A stretch of DNA of 64,000 nucleotides from Brevundimonas guildfordensis (GCF_014836405.1 NZ_JACSQU010000003.1:124001-188000); one strand, 5' to 3'. Positions 34,280-43,722 are shown, counted from the first letter of the stretch. Program-made: numbers and translations. Notes: generated from the sequence alone by a model not told the origin.

Positions 34280-34807
34280 ATGACCGACGCCACGCCGCCC
34301 GCCGACGCCAACGGCCAGACGCCCGACCAAGCCCAGCCGCAGGACGGCCAGCCGCAAGGCCCGGGCTTCCGCATCCTGGCCCAATACGTCCGCGACCTGT
34401 CGTTCGAGAACCCCAAGGCGCCGGACAGCCTGCGCATCGACGGCAAACCCGCCATCGACATGGGCGTCGAGATGAACGCCCAGGGCCGCCCCGACGGCCT
34501 GTTCGAAGTGGACCTGAAGCTGTCGATCAAGGCGACGGCCGATGACAAGTCGCCGGTGTTTCACGTGGAACTGCTCTACGGCGGCCTGTTCGCCCTGCAG
34601 GGCGTCCAGCCGCAGGACATCGAGCCCCTGCTGCTGATCGAGTGCCCGCGCTACCTCTTCCCCTTCGCCCGCCAGATCATCGCCCAGGCGACGGCGGACG
34701 GCGGCTTCTACCCGCCCTTCATGGTCGACCCGATCGACTTCGCCGCCATCTACATCGCCCGCCAGCAGCAGATCGCCAGCGCCCCGGCTGAGACCGGCCA
34801 GGCTTGA
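34280..34807 (+). CDS. secB: Protein-export chaperone SecB
   Basis: SecB keeps precursors unfolded and hands them to SecA. The 175-residue protein has an extended, Gln/Pro-rich N-terminus (about 30 residues) and the SecB core: [16 protein letters not shown], then [13 protein letters not shown] and the [34 protein letters not shown] pattern. ATG 34280 is chosen since the upstream frame is unconserved. It is divergent from the Tim44-like gene. A dispersed hairpin element and a terminator follow. A near-parS sequence lies inside the gene at 34557-34572. Confidence 0.95.
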   Translation: MTDATPPADANGQTPDQAQPQDGQPQGPGFRILAQYVRDLSFENPKAPDSLRIDGKPAIDMGVEMNAQGRPDGLFEVDLKLSIKATADDKSPVFHVELLYGGLFALQGVQPQDIEPLLLIECPRYLFPFARQIIAQATADGGFYPPFMVDPIDFAAIYIARQQQIASAPAETGQA

Positions 34808-34815
34808 CGCCTGGG

Positions 34816-34855
34816 TCGCTAACGCGAGGCGCGCGGCGCCTCGCTGCTTGAGCGA
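34816..34855 (+). repeat. Dispersed hairpin element, copy 2 (behind secB)
   Basis: Outer TCGCT pairs with AGCGA; inside, perfect 9-base arms GCGAGGCGC and GCGCCTCGC close a GCG loop, with TGCTTG after the second arm. It starts nine bases after the secB stop. Confidence 0.75.
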
Positions 34856-34866
34856 CTGTTATGTGG

Positions 34867-34892
34867 AGGGGCGTCCGATGGGCGCCCCTTTT
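34867..34892 (+). terminator. Rho-independent terminator after secB
   Basis: AGGGGCG and CGCCCCT pair around nine bases and are followed by TTTT. It ends the secB transcript just before the ABM-domain gene. Confidence 0.75.
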
Positions 34893-34911
34893 CATTTGCA
34901 AGGACAGCGTA

Positions 34912-35253
34912 GTGCTCAAGGTCATCGCCGAGGACTTCATCAAGCCTGAACATATCGAGACGGTGCGGCCTCTCTACGCCGAACTGGTGCGGCTGACGCG
35001 GGGCGAGCCCCTGTGTCTGGCCTATGAGCTGTTCGAGGATCACAAACAGCCGGGACACTTCATCTTCATCGAGGAATGGCCCGATCAGGCCGCGCTCGAC
35101 GCCCATTGCGCCAGCGAGCATTTCCGTCGCCTGGTTCCCCAGATCGACGCCTGCCAGACCAAGCCCGGAACCTATATTCTGATGAAGCCCGTCCTGGCGG
35201 ACCCCAACGATCAGGCGGCTTCTTCGGCCTCGGCTTCGACCGTCACGCCATAG
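34912..35253 (+). CDS. Antibiotic biosynthesis monooxygenase-domain protein (YgiN-like)
   Basis: The 113-residue product is an ABM-fold protein: VIAEDFIKPEHIETVRPLYAEL at the start, then CLAYELFEDHKQPGHFIFIEEWPDQ and ALDAHCASEHFRRL. Members act as cofactor-free monooxygenases or haem-degrading enzymes; the substrate here is unknown. The GTG at 34912 is set by AGGA at 34901-34904. The last 43 bases overlap the 3' end of dnaQ on the other strand, giving an Ala/Ser-rich tail. Confidence 0.82.
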   Translation: MLKVIAEDFIKPEHIETVRPLYAELVRLTRGEPLCLAYELFEDHKQPGHFIFIEEWPDQAALDAHCASEHFRRLVPQIDACQTKPGTYILMKPVLADPNDQAASSASASTVTP

Positions 35254-35936
35254 CCCGCCCACAGGCTGAAGTCCTTGATCGTCGCCTTGAGGAAGGCCAG
35301 GTGGGCCGCCTCTTCCTCGGCCGTGACGAAGGAGGGCAGGGGGCGCGGCCGGGCGCCGTAGGCGGCGCGCACCGCTGTCTCCGCAGGACCGCCGCGCGTC
35401 GACGTCAGGTCCAGCGCCCGCTCCTTGCCGCCGCGCAGCTCCAGATAGACCTCGGCCAGCAGGCGGGCGTCGATCAGGGCGCCGTGCAAGGTGCGCTCGA
35501 CCAGGCTGATCTTGTAGCGCTTGCACAGGGCGTCCAGCGAGTTGGCCATGCCCGGAAACCGCTTCTGGGCCAGGGCCAGGGTGTCGATCCAGCGATCCTG
35601 CGGCGGCGGCTTGCGGCCAATCCGGCCGATCTCGAAGTCGATGAAGTTGCGGTCGAAGTTGGCGTTGTGCGCGATCAGCGGCGCATCGCCCAGGAACTCC
35701 ATCAGGTCATCGATAACCTCATGGAATTTGGGGGCGTCCTTCACCTTGTCGTCGGTGATGCCGTGCACCTTGATGGCGTCGGGCGGGATCAGCCGTTCGG
35801 GGTTAATGAAGCGGTGAAAGGTCCGGCCCGTCGGCAGCAGGTCCTCGATCTCGATGCAGCCCACCTCGATCAGCCGATCGCCCGTCTTGGGATCGAAGCC
35901 GGTGGTTTCAGTATCGAGGACGATTTCGCGAGCCAT
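35211..35936 (-). CDS. dnaQ: DNA polymerase III subunit epsilon (3'-5' proofreading exonuclease)
   Basis: The 241-residue protein begins EIVLDTETTGFDP with the first exonuclease aspartate and glutamate. It continues with LIAHNANFDRNFIDFE (Exo II) and ends its domain with RTLHGALIDARLLAEVYLEL, the HxAxxD form of Exo III. The ATG at 35936 directly precedes the catalytic core. It is the last gene of the operon DUF299-maf-aroE-coaE-dnaQ and overlaps the ABM-domain gene tail to tail. Confidence 0.95.
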   Translation of the reverse strand: MAREIVLDTETTGFDPKTGDRLIEVGCIEIEDLLPTGRTFHRFINPERLIPPDAIKVHGITDDKVKDAPKFHEVIDDLMEFLGDAPLIAHNANFDRNFIDFEIGRIGRKPPPQDRWIDTLALAQKRFPGMANSLDALCKRYKISLVERTLHGALIDARLLAEVYLELRGGKERALDLTSTRGGPAETAVRAAYGARPRPLPSFVTAEEEAAHLAFLKATIKDFSLWAGYGVTVEAEAEEAA

Positions 35937-35941
35937 GCCCC

Positions 35942-36583
35942 TTAATGCCGGGGTTCCGCTCCGAACGAAAGAGCGCCGCGCGGCGGCGTCCACGACGGCG
36001 ACAGGACTGTCCCCACGATCTGGCGTACCTGATCGCGCGCCGCCTGCAGGCCCCGGCCCGTGTCGACGACGAAGTCGGCGCGGGCGCGCTTTTCAGCGTC
36101 CGGCGTCTGCCGCGACAGTATGGCGTCGAACCGCTCGCGCGTCATGCCGGGTCGAGCCAGCACGCGCTGGGCCTGCACCTCGGGTTCGGCGGTGACCACC
36201 ACCACGGCGTCTACGGCGGCGTCGCCGCCCGTCTCAAACAGAAGCGGGATGTCCACCAGCGCCAACTGCGCGCCCTGAACCTCCGCGGCCTTCAACGCTT
36301 TCGCGCGGTCCGCCGCGACCAACGGATGAACGATGGCCTCCAGGCGCTGAAAGGCGGTCTCGTCGCGCCCCAGAGCCTCGGCCAGCCGCGTGCGGTCGAC
36401 CGCGCGATCCACGACCACGCCGGGGAAGGCCTGCGCCAGCGGCGCGACTGCTGCTCCGCCCGGCCCATAGAGCCGATGAACCGCGGCATCGGCGTCCCAC
36501 ATCACCGCGCCTTCTTCGGCGAACATCTGCGCCGTCGTGGACTTTCCCATGCCGATGGAGCCGGTCAGTCCCAGAACGATCAT
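35942..36583 (-). CDS. coaE: Dephospho-CoA kinase
   Basis: CoaE phosphorylates dephospho-CoA at the 3'-hydroxyl in the last step of coenzyme A synthesis. The 213-residue protein has the P-loop [17 protein letters not shown], the [12 protein letters not shown] motif with the catalytic Asp, and [12 protein letters not shown]. Its start overlaps the aroE stop in ATGA; dnaQ starts five bases after its stop. Confidence 0.95.
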   Translation of the reverse strand: MIVLGLTGSIGMGKSTTAQMFAEEGAVMWDADAAVHRLYGPGGAAVAPLAQAFPGVVVDRAVDRTRLAEALGRDETAFQRLEAIVHPLVAADRAKALKAAEVQGAQLALVDIPLLFETGGDAAVDAVVVVTAEPEVQAQRVLARPGMTRERFDAILSRQTPDAEKRARADFVVDTGRGLQAARDQVRQIVGTVLSPSWTPPRGALSFGAEPRH

Positions 36584-37434
36584 GCAGCGGCGTCCAGATG
36601 GGCCATAGCCACGGCGCGCAGGTCCAGCGGCGGCGGCGGGACGCCGAAAATAGCCTCGAATGACGGTCCGGCCTGACCGATCAGCATGGCCAGCCCATCG
36701 ACCGTAGTCAGCCCCCGCGCCTGCGCCGCCGCCAGAAAGGGCGTGAGCACCGGCTTATAGGTCATGTCCATGACGACCGCGTCGGCCTTCAGGACGCCGA
36801 CGTCGATTGTCGGCGGCGCGCTCAGGGCGTTGATGACCAGATCGGCCTTGGCCAGCACGCCTTCGTCCTCGGCGACCGCCACCCCGGCGCCCAGATCGGC
36901 GGCCAGAGCCTCGGCGCGGCTGCGCGTGCGGTTCAGGATCGACAGGCGCGCGCCGGCCTCGACAAGGGAGCCCGCGACCGCGCGTGCGGCGCCGCCCGCG
37001 CCCAGCATGACGACATGGGCGCCGTTCAGTTCGAAGTCGGGCGCCTGTTCCGCCAGGGCGTAGAGCACGCCCGCCCCATCGGCGCTGTCGGCGCGGACCC
37101 GGCCGTTTTCAAACACCAGGATGTTGGCTGACCCCGTCGCCTTGGCCGCCGGGGCGACGTCGTCGGCCAGGGCGAAGGCCTGTTCCTTGAACGGCGCCGT
37201 GACGTTGAGGCCCTGGATCAGGCCCGCACGCCCGGCGGCGACCAGGGTGCGGAATCCATTGGGGTCTTTCGGCTGAAACGCGACATAGGATCCGTCGACA
37301 GCCCCGGCCTCCAGCCAGGCGTTATGCAGGATCGGGCTGAGAGAATGGCCGATCGGATTGCCGGCGACCCCGCCCAGGCGGACCTGGCCGGTGATGCGCG
37401 CCGGACGGAGCGCCGGTTCCGTTTCTATGTTCAT
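36580..37434 (-). CDS. aroE: Shikimate dehydrogenase (NADP+)
   Basis: AroE reduces 3-dehydroshikimate to shikimate. The 284-residue product from ATG 37434 has [19 protein letters not shown] (substrate site), [13 protein letters not shown] with the catalytic lysine, and the nucleotide loop [14 protein letters not shown]. The ATG overlaps the maf stop by four bases, which also settles the start. Part of the operon leading to coaE and dnaQ. Confidence 0.95.
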   Translation of the reverse strand: MNIETEPALRPARITGQVRLGGVAGNPIGHSLSPILHNAWLEAGAVDGSYVAFQPKDPNGFRTLVAAGRAGLIQGLNVTAPFKEQAFALADDVAPAAKATGSANILVFENGRVRADSADGAGVLYALAEQAPDFELNGAHVVMLGAGGAARAVAGSLVEAGARLSILNRTRSRAEALAADLGAGVAVAEDEGVLAKADLVINALSAPPTIDVGVLKADAVVMDMTYKPVLTPFLAAAQARGLTTVDGLAMLIGQAGPSFEAIFGVPPPPLDLRAVAMAHLDAAA

Positions 37435-38030
37435 GACGCAATGATCCCCGCACGCCTCAACTCTGTGAGGACGGGCCATAACGGCAATCCGAGAACAGTG
37501 AAATAGTCGCCTTGCACTGCGTCAAAAAGTTGCGCCCCCATCCCCTCGAGCCGGTAGGAGCCGACACAGGCCAGCAGGCCTTCGCCTTCCGCCGTCAGAT
37601 AGGCGTCAAGGAAGGCGTCGGAAAAGGCGCGGACCTTCATTTCGGCCGTATCCAGCCCGCTCCATACGATCTGGCCTTTGTGCGCCAGAGCCGCGCCCGA
37701 GTGCAGGTGGTGCGAGCGGCCGCGCATGGCCGACAGGCGCTCGCGCGCCGCCGCCAGCGTCGGCGCCTTGGAGACCAGCCCCCCGTCAAAGGCCAGGGTC
37801 TGATCGGCGCCGAGCACCCAGGCCTCCGGGTCATGACGCGACACCGCCAGCGCCTTGGCCCGCGCCAGCTCCACCGCCAACTCGGCTGGATCGACCCCCG
37901 GCGTCTTCAGGGCGTCTTCGTCCACATCGGCGACCTGGACGGCGAAGGGCACGCCGGCGTTTTCCAGCATGGCCCGGCGCGCGGCGCTCTTGGAGGCCAG
38001 GATCAGACGTTCATGGGGGGCCTCGGTCAC
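37431..38030 (-). CDS. maf: Maf-family nucleotide pyrophosphatase
   Basis: Maf proteins hydrolyse non-canonical or selected nucleoside triphosphates. The 199-residue protein begins LILASKSAARRAMLENAG, the family signature, and has WVLGADQTLAFDGGLVSK with the catalytic aspartate and late GSYRLEGMGAQLFDAVQGDYFTV. The start is GTG 38030 within a GTGA overlap of the preceding stop. The exact subfamily is not determined. Confidence 0.92.
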   Translation of the reverse strand: MTEAPHERLILASKSAARRAMLENAGVPFAVQVADVDEDALKTPGVDPAELAVELARAKALAVSRHDPEAWVLGADQTLAFDGGLVSKAPTLAAARERLSAMRGRSHHLHSGAALAHKGQIVWSGLDTAEMKVRAFSDAFLDAYLTAEGEGLLACVGSYRLEGMGAQLFDAVQGDYFTVLGLPLWPVLTELRRAGIIAS

Positions 38031-38896
38031 ATCGGCGCTCCCAGGCGGCGGCTGCGCCGCTCGCTCAACAGGTTGATGATGGCGGCGGCCGTCTCCTCGA
38101 CCGAACGCCGGGTCACGTCGATGGTCGGCCAGCCGCGCCGTTCAAAGGCGCGCCGCGCCTTGATGGTCTCTTCGCGCACGGAGTCATGGTCGACATAGGC
38201 CGAGGCATGGCCGGCGTTCAGTCCGTCCAGGCGATTGCGGCGGATCTGCACCAGGCGGTCCGGCGAAACCGTCAGGCCGACCACCAGCGGGTTCTTCAGC
38301 GCCGTCAGCCGCTCGCCGTCTTCCTGCCCCGGCACCAGCGGCACGTTCGCCGCCCGAATGCCGCGATGCGCCAGATAGATGCAGGTCGGCGTCTTGGACG
38401 TCCGGCTGACGCCGCACAGGACGACATCGGCCTGTTCCAGCTGCTCCAGCGTCCCTTGTCCGTCATCGTGGGCGATGGCGTAGTCCAGCGCGCTCATCCG
38501 GTTGAAATAGCCGGTGTCCAGCGCGTGCTGGGCGCCGACCCGTGCTGAAACATCCGCCCCGAGGTAGCGAGACAGGGCGCCGACCAGCGGGTCGAGCGCC
38601 CCGATCTGCGGCATCTGCAGCCGACGACAGCCGACTTCCAGCTGTTCGCGCAACTCGCGATCGACCAGCGTATGCAGGACCACGCCAGGCGCCGCTGCGA
38701 TTTCTTCCAGCACCCGCTCCATCTGCTTGTTGGACCGCACCAGGGCGTAGATGTGCTCGATGGGAATGACGCCGTCGAAACGGGCGATCACCGCCTTGGC
38801 CATGGCGTTCAACGTTTCCCCCGTCGAATCCGAGACGAGGTGGACATGGAAGTATGTGGCCAGACGCGACGCGCCGGGAGGACGGGCAGGGCTCAT
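38027..38896 (-). CDS. Putative kinase/pyrophosphorylase (DUF299, PPDK/PEPS regulator family)
   Basis: Members of this family switch pyruvate phosphate dikinase or PEP synthetase by phosphorylation and pyrophosphorolysis. The 289-residue protein shows the N-terminal HLVSDSTGETLNAMAKA, the P-loop-like CGVSRTSKTPTCIYLAHRG, and VVGLTVSPDRLVQIRRNRL. It is the first gene of the operon running away from the origin. In Caulobacter the homologue borders the origin opposite hemE, as here. Confidence 0.9.
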   Translation of the reverse strand: MSPARPPGASRLATYFHVHLVSDSTGETLNAMAKAVIARFDGVIPIEHIYALVRSNKQMERVLEEIAAAPGVVLHTLVDRELREQLEVGCRRLQMPQIGALDPLVGALSRYLGADVSARVGAQHALDTGYFNRMSALDYAIAHDDGQGTLEQLEQADVVLCGVSRTSKTPTCIYLAHRGIRAANVPLVPGQEDGERLTALKNPLVVGLTVSPDRLVQIRRNRLDGLNAGHASAYVDHDSVREETIKARRAFERRGWPTIDVTRRSVEETAAAIINLLSERRSRRLGAPM

Positions 38897-39380
38897 GAGG
38901 ACGGCGTCTCCTTCTGTCCCACGGTCGGATCATCCCCGCGCCCTGTTGAAAAGCCGGGGCGCCGTTCGTGAAAGACCGGGCGCCGAATCCTGTAGCAAGC
39001 CCTGTCGCCGGTCGCGAGCGGGGATCGCGGGCGCCGTTGCCGCGATCGGCGCCGGAGTCGTCCGCCTGGGCGCCGAGGTTTCATCCCATGCTGTGGGCAG
39101 GACTCGCTGTCCAAATTCGGCGCCCGTGGATTCACCCACAACGGCGCCCAGAGACAAACCCGAGTCTGGCGGGTGTTTCACGGCTTATCCCCATGACTCA
39201 CACCCCGGCCGGCGATCACGCGGATTCCTTCGCCGTGAAACGGGGACAAGTCGGAGTCCAACCGGGACGGTCCAAGGTTATCCCCGTGCTCCCCGGCCCT
39301 GCTTCCAACCTCTAATTCTTTCAATTCTTAAATCTGAATAGGTATTGAGGCTTGGGGGTGTGCATCCTAAAGCCCAAGAC
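38897..39380. other. Probable chromosomal replication origin (oriC)
   Basis: This 484-base gene-free region lies between the DUF299 gene and hemE, the position of Cori in Caulobacter crescentus. It holds eight GANTC sites (38985, 39055, 39101, 39129, 39162, 39195, 39223, 39254), the target of CcrM methylation. It has DnaA-box-like TTATCCCCA at 39185-39193 and TTATCCCCG at 39278-39286, weaker TCATCCCCG at 38930 and TCACCCACA at 39132. An AT-rich stretch at about 39313-39345 could be the unwinding element. No perfect TTAA-N7-TTAA CtrA site was found. The hemE promoter must also lie here. Confidence 0.8.
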
Positions 39381-40415
39381 ATGAGCACGCCCCTTCTGAT
39401 CCAGGCTCTCCAGGGCCAAATCCTTTCCCGCCCGCCTGTGTGGTTCATGCGTCAGGCCGGGCGCTACTTGCCGGAGTACCGCGAGCTGCGGGCCAAGGCC
39501 CCGGACTTCATCGCCTTCTGCCTGAATCCGGAGATGGCGGCCGAAGCGACCCTGCAGCCGATGCGTCGTTTCGGCTTCGACGCCGCCATTGTCTTCGCCG
39601 ACATCCTGCTGATCCCCGGCGCCCTGGGGCAGAAGGTGTGGTTCGAGGCGGGGGAAGGTCCGCGCTTGGGCGCCCTGCCGTCGGTGCAGTCGATGGCCGA
39701 CAAGGCTCAGCAGGCTGGAGAGGCCCTCAAGGCCGTGGGCCAGACGCTCAGCCTGGTGCGCGCGGAACTGGAGCCGGAACGCGCTCTGATCGGTTTCGCC
39801 GGCGCGCCTTGGACCGTGGCCACCTACATGCTGGACGGCGAACACCGGACCATGGGCAAGGGCGAGCGCGGTCTGGCGCGCACCTACGCCTATACTCAGC
39901 CTGAGATCGTTTACGGCCTGCTGGACGTGCTGGTGGAAGCCACCGCCCACTATCTGAAGATGCAGCAGGACGCAGGCGCTCAGGTGCTGAAGATCTTCGA
40001 GAGCTGGGCCGAGGGCCTGCCCGACGATCTGTTTGAGAGCCTGGTGCTGAAGCCGCATCAGAAGCTGGTCGCCCGCGCACGTGAACTGGGCGTCACCGTG
40101 CCCCTGATCGGCTTCCCGAGGGGCTCGGCGGCCCTGGCCGAACGCTATGCGCGCGAATGCGACGTGCAGGGCGTGGCGCTGGATACCGCCTGTCCGCTGG
40201 AAGTCGGCAAGCGCGTCCAGGCCATCAAACCCATTCAGGGGGCGCTGGACCCGCTGCTGCTGCGTGCGGGAGGCGACGCTCTGGATCGCCGTGTCGACCA
40301 ACTGATGGAGGCCTGGGGCCAGGGGCCGTGGATTTTCAACCTCGGCCACGGCATCCTGCCTGACGTGCCCATCGCCCATGTCGAGCAAGTGTTGAAACGG
40401 ATCGGCGCCCAATGA
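39381..40415 (+). CDS. hemE: Uroporphyrinogen decarboxylase
   Basis: HemE decarboxylates the four acetate groups of uroporphyrinogen III to give coproporphyrinogen. The 344-residue protein has PPVWFMRQAGRYLPEYR near the start, with the conserved arginines, and GFAGAPWTVATYMLDG. ATG 39381 directly precedes the conserved N-terminus. It borders the origin and overlaps hemH by four bases, starting the haem operon hemE-hemH-hemJ. Confidence 0.96.
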   Translation: MSTPLLIQALQGQILSRPPVWFMRQAGRYLPEYRELRAKAPDFIAFCLNPEMAAEATLQPMRRFGFDAAIVFADILLIPGALGQKVWFEAGEGPRLGALPSVQSMADKAQQAGEALKAVGQTLSLVRAELEPERALIGFAGAPWTVATYMLDGEHRTMGKGERGLARTYAYTQPEIVYGLLDVLVEATAHYLKMQQDAGAQVLKIFESWAEGLPDDLFESLVLKPHQKLVARARELGVTVPLIGFPRGSAALAERYARECDVQGVALDTACPLEVGKRVQAIKPIQGALDPLLLRAGGDALDRRVDQLMEAWGQGPWIFNLGHGILPDVPIAHVEQVLKRIGAQ

Positions 40416-41491
40416 GCCAGACCGCCGCTACCCCAGAGGGACGACCCAACCGGCGCGTGGCGGTCGTCCTGACCAATCTGGGCGGTCCTGATCGCCCCGA
40501 AGCGGTCAAACCCTTCCTGTTCAACCTGTTCAACGATCCGGCCATCATCGGTCTGCCGGGGATCGTGCGCACGCCGCTGGCGAAGCTGATCTCCAGCCGC
40601 CGCGAGACCTCGGCCCAGGCCAACTACGCCCTGATGGGCGGCGGCTCCCCCTTGCTGCCAGAGACGCAGAAACAGGCCGAGGCCCTGTCGCGCGCGCTGG
40701 CGGACGCCTCGCCGGGCGACGACAGCCGGGTCTTCATCGCCATGCGCTACTGGCACCCGCTGACGGAAGAGACGGCGGCGGCTGTGAAGGCGTTCCAGCC
40801 CGACAAGATCGTCCTTCTGCCCCTCTATCCGCAGTTCTCGACCACCACGACGGCCTCCTCGGTGAAGAAGTGGACCGAGTGCTACGACGGACCGGGCGAG
40901 ACCCACGTCGTCTGCTGCTACCCCGACGCCGAGGGCCTGATCGAGGCCCAGGTCCGCCTGATCCGGCAGACGTTGGACAAGGCGCAAGGCAAGCCGGTGC
41001 GGGTGCTGTTCTCGGCCCATGGCATCCCCGAGAAGCTGGTGGCGGCCGGCGATCCCTATCAGGCTCAGGTCGAGGCCACCGTCGCCGCCGTGGTCGAGCG
41101 CATGGGGCTGACCGACTGGGCCATCTGCTATCAGAGCCGTGTCGGGCCGCTGAAATGGCTGGGCCCCGCCACACCGGACGCCATCGAACAGGCGGCCAGA
41201 GACGGCGTGGGCGCGCTCGTCGTGCCGATCGCCTTCGTCTCGGAACACATCGAGACCCTGGTCGAACTGGACATGGAATACGGCGAGCTGGCCCATAAGG
41301 TCGGTTGCGCCCCTTACCTGCGCGCGCCGACGGTCAGCGCCGACCCGGTTTTCATCACCGCCCTTGCCGATGCGGTCGGGCGGGCGCTGGAGGCGCCGGG
41401 AACCGCCCCGCAGGGGGCTTCGCAGGGTGGACCATGCGCCCACTTGAAAGCCTGCCCGTCCGGCTGTTCAAAGGCGTCCAAGGCGGCCTGA
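40412..41491 (+). CDS. hemH: Ferrochelatase
   Basis: HemH inserts ferrous iron into protoporphyrin IX. The 359-residue protein has VVLTNLGGPDRPEAVKPFL at the start, LLPLYPQFSTTTTASS, and FSAHGIPEKL with the catalytic histidine. The C-terminal tail adds Cys342, Cys348 and Cys352. Together with an earlier Cys these could hold a 2Fe-2S cluster, as reported for the Caulobacter enzyme. Its ATG lies inside the hemE stop overlap. Confidence 0.95.
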   Translation: MSQTAATPEGRPNRRVAVVLTNLGGPDRPEAVKPFLFNLFNDPAIIGLPGIVRTPLAKLISSRRETSAQANYALMGGGSPLLPETQKQAEALSRALADASPGDDSRVFIAMRYWHPLTEETAAAVKAFQPDKIVLLPLYPQFSTTTTASSVKKWTECYDGPGETHVVCCYPDAEGLIEAQVRLIRQTLDKAQGKPVRVLFSAHGIPEKLVAAGDPYQAQVEATVAAVVERMGLTDWAICYQSRVGPLKWLGPATPDAIEQAARDGVGALVVPIAFVSEHIETLVELDMEYGELAHKVGCAPYLRAPTVSADPVFITALADAVGRALEAPGTAPQGASQGGPCAHLKACPSGCSKASKAA

Positions 41492-41501
41492 GGGGAGCGA
41501 C

Positions 41502-41969
41502 ATGGACTATTACAACCTGGCCCGCGGGCTACACATCCTGGCGGTGATCGCCTGGATGGCCGGAATGCTCTTCCTGCCGCGTCTGTTCGCCTATGACGCC
41601 GAGCAGAACGGCAAGCCTGAACCCCTGCGCAGTGACATGCAGGCCCTGCTGCGTATCTGGCAGACGCGGCTGCTGCGGATCATCATCAACCCGGCGATGA
41701 TCCTGGCCTTCGTCTTTGGCGGCTGGCTGCTGTGGCTGCGCAGCGGCGACGGCGCCGACTGGTCCTTCGCCCATCAGCCGTGGATGGTGACCAAGCTGAT
41801 CGGCGTCTTCCTGCTGGCCGGCTGGCATGGCTTCCTGGCCGGGCAGCGCAAGAAGATTGCGGCCGGGACCTCCAAATATTCGGGTCGTTTCTGGCGCATG
41901 ACCAATGAGATTCCCTTCGTCCTGGCCATCATCATGGTGTTGTCGGTGACGATGGAGTGGAGTTTCTGA
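41502..41969 (+). CDS. hemJ: Protoporphyrinogen oxidase HemJ
   Basis: HemJ oxidises protoporphyrinogen IX to protoporphyrin IX and is the common form in alphaproteobacteria. The 155-residue membrane protein has about four helices and the family pattern [20 protein letters not shown] with a conserved His near residue 11, plus a later [17 protein letters not shown] segment. GGGGAG precedes ATG 41502. It is the third gene of the haem operon; HemG and HemY are not seen in the window. Confidence 0.9.
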   Translation: MDYYNLARGLHILAVIAWMAGMLFLPRLFAYDAEQNGKPEPLRSDMQALLRIWQTRLLRIIINPAMILAFVFGGWLLWLRSGDGADWSFAHQPWMVTKLIGVFLLAGWHGFLAGQRKKIAAGTSKYSGRFWRMTNEIPFVLAIIMVLSVTMEWSF

Positions 41970-41972
41970 GCG

Positions 41973-42012
41973 CCCTGACGCGAGCGACGCCGTCGCTCGC
42001 TGCTTGAGGGGC
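41973..42012 (+). repeat. Dispersed hairpin element, copy 3 (behind hemJ)
   Basis: Outer CCCT and AGGG pair; perfect 9-base arms GCGAGCGAC and GTCGCTCGC close a GCC loop, followed by TGCTTG. It starts four bases after the hemJ stop. Confidence 0.75.
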
Positions 42013-42016
42013 CTTG

Positions 42017-42034
42017 ACCCGTATGGGTCTTTCG
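42017..42034 (+). terminator. Possible terminator between hemJ and rho
   Basis: GACCC and GGGTC pair around four bases and are followed by TTTCG. The stem is short, so it is a weak candidate. The remaining rho leader up to 42219 has another GGTTC/GAACC hairpin near 42039-42055 and no gene. Confidence 0.4.
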
Positions 42035-42219
42035 TGGTTCCGCTGCGGAGAACCGTGCGGCCGATCCGTGCAGCGCGGTCCCTCTCTTTTCGCGACGCCT
42101 GCCGGTTTGAGCCTGCGGGAGCCCGTCGCCCTCCCTCCCAGCCCCTGCGGCTGAAGCCATTACGACCTTCTGCTCCTGGCCGCCTTGCAGCGTCCGGGCG
42201 CGCGAACGAGCACGCCATC

Positions 42220-43716
42220 ATGACCGATACGCCTGAGACGCCGGACACCGAAGTCACTGAAAATGCAGCGGAAACGCCCGTCGAACGACCGCGCCGCACC
42301 CTCAGCCTGGGCGGCAGCCGCGCGGCGGCGCCGGTCGAAGAGGCCGAGCCCGAAGTCCCTGCTCAGGCTATCTCTGACGACGACGACCACGGCGTCGACA
42401 CGACGGCCGAGGACGACGATGAGGACGACGACGGCGAACCGATCGTCCCCAACGGTCGCATCACCCTTCAGGAACTGAACGAGAAGACGCCGGAAGACCT
42501 GGTCGCCTTCGCCGAGGGTCTGGACATCGAGAACGCCGGCAACCTGCGTAAGCAGGACCTGCTGTTCGCCATCCTGAAGACCCTGGCTGACGAAGAGGTC
42601 GAGATCATCGCCTCGGGCGTGCTGGAGATCCTGCCTGACGGCTTCGGCTTCCTGCGCAGCCCCGACGCCAACTATCTGCCGGGTCCGGACGACGTCTATG
42701 TCTCGCCGTCGCAGATCCGCCGCTTCGGCCTGCGTTCGGGCGATACGGTGCACGGCGCCGTGCGCGGTCCGCGCGAGGGCGAGCGCTATTTCGCCCTGCT
42801 CAAGGTCGACACGATCAACTTCGAAGATCCGGAGATGGTCAAGACCAAGGTCCTGTTCGACAACCTGACGCCGCTCTATCCCGAAGAGCGTCTGCACATG
42901 GAGATCCAGGACCCGACGCTGAAGGACCGCTCGGGCCGGGTCATCGACATCGTCGCTCCGCTGGGCAAGGGCCAGCGCTGCCTGATCGTCGCCCCGCCGC
43001 GCGTCGGTAAGACGGTGATGCTGCAGAACATCGCCAAGTCGATCGAACGCAACCACCCGGAAGTCTTCCTGATCGTCCTGCTGATCGACGAACGCCCCGA
43101 AGAAGTCACCGACATGCAGCGCACCGTGAAGGGCGAGGTCGTCGCTTCGACCTTCGACGAGCCCGCCTCGCGCCACGTCGCCGTCGCCGAAATGGTGATC
43201 GAAAAGGCCAAGCGTTTGGTCGAACACAAGAAGGACGTGGTGATCCTGCTGGACTCCATCACCCGTCTGGGCCGCGCCTACAACGCCACGGTCCCGTCGT
43301 CGGGCAAGGTGCTGACCGGCGGCGTCGACGCCAACGCCCTGCAGCGGCCCAAGCGCTTCTTCGGCGCCGCGCGCAATGTGGAGCAGGGCGGCTCGCTGAC
43401 CATCATCGCCACGGCCCTGATCGACACCGGCAGCCGCATGGATGAGGTGATCTTCGAAGAGTTCAAGGGCACCGGCAACTCGGAAATCGTCCTGGACCGC
43501 AAGGTCGCCGACAAGCGCATCTTCCCGGCCATCGACGTGCTCAAGTCGGGCACCCGCAAGGAAGACCTCATCACGCCGAAGGATCAGCTGGCCAAGACCT
43601 ATGTCCTTCGCCGCATCCTCAACCCGATGGGTCCGCAGGACGCGATCGAGTTCCTGCTCGACAAGCTGCGCCAGTCCAAAAACAACGGCGACTTCTTCCA
43701 GTCGATGAACACCTGA
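42220..43716 (+). CDS. rho: Transcription termination factor Rho
   Basis: Rho is the RNA-dependent ATPase that ends transcription. The 498-residue product starts at ATG 42220 and has an extra acidic, disordered N-terminal stretch of about 75 residues (runs of Asp and Glu), then the helix-extended RNA-binding domain with [16 protein letters not shown]. It has the primary P-loop [27 protein letters not shown] and [13 protein letters not shown]. The N-terminal insertion is longer than in E. coli (419 residues), a feature seen in other alphaproteobacteria. Confidence 0.96.
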   Translation: MTDTPETPDTEVTENAAETPVERPRRTLSLGGSRAAAPVEEAEPEVPAQAISDDDDHGVDTTAEDDDEDDDGEPIVPNGRITLQELNEKTPEDLVAFAEGLDIENAGNLRKQDLLFAILKTLADEEVEIIASGVLEILPDGFGFLRSPDANYLPGPDDVYVSPSQIRRFGLRSGDTVHGAVRGPREGERYFALLKVDTINFEDPEMVKTKVLFDNLTPLYPEERLHMEIQDPTLKDRSGRVIDIVAPLGKGQRCLIVAPPRVGKTVMLQNIAKSIERNHPEVFLIVLLIDERPEEVTDMQRTVKGEVVASTFDEPASRHVAVAEMVIEKAKRLVEHKKDVVILLDSITRLGRAYNATVPSSGKVLTGGVDANALQRPKRFFGAARNVEQGGSLTIIATALIDTGSRMDEVIFEEFKGTGNSEIVLDRKVADKRIFPAIDVLKSGTRKEDLITPKDQLAKTYVLRRILNPMGPQDAIEFLLDKLRQSKNNGDFFQSMNT

Positions 43717-43722
43717 TAGGGT

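Noticed and set aside
38897..39380. CtrA sites (TTAA-N7-TTAA) in the origin
   Set aside because: Only one TTAA lies in the AT-rich part, and no second half-site is at the right distance.
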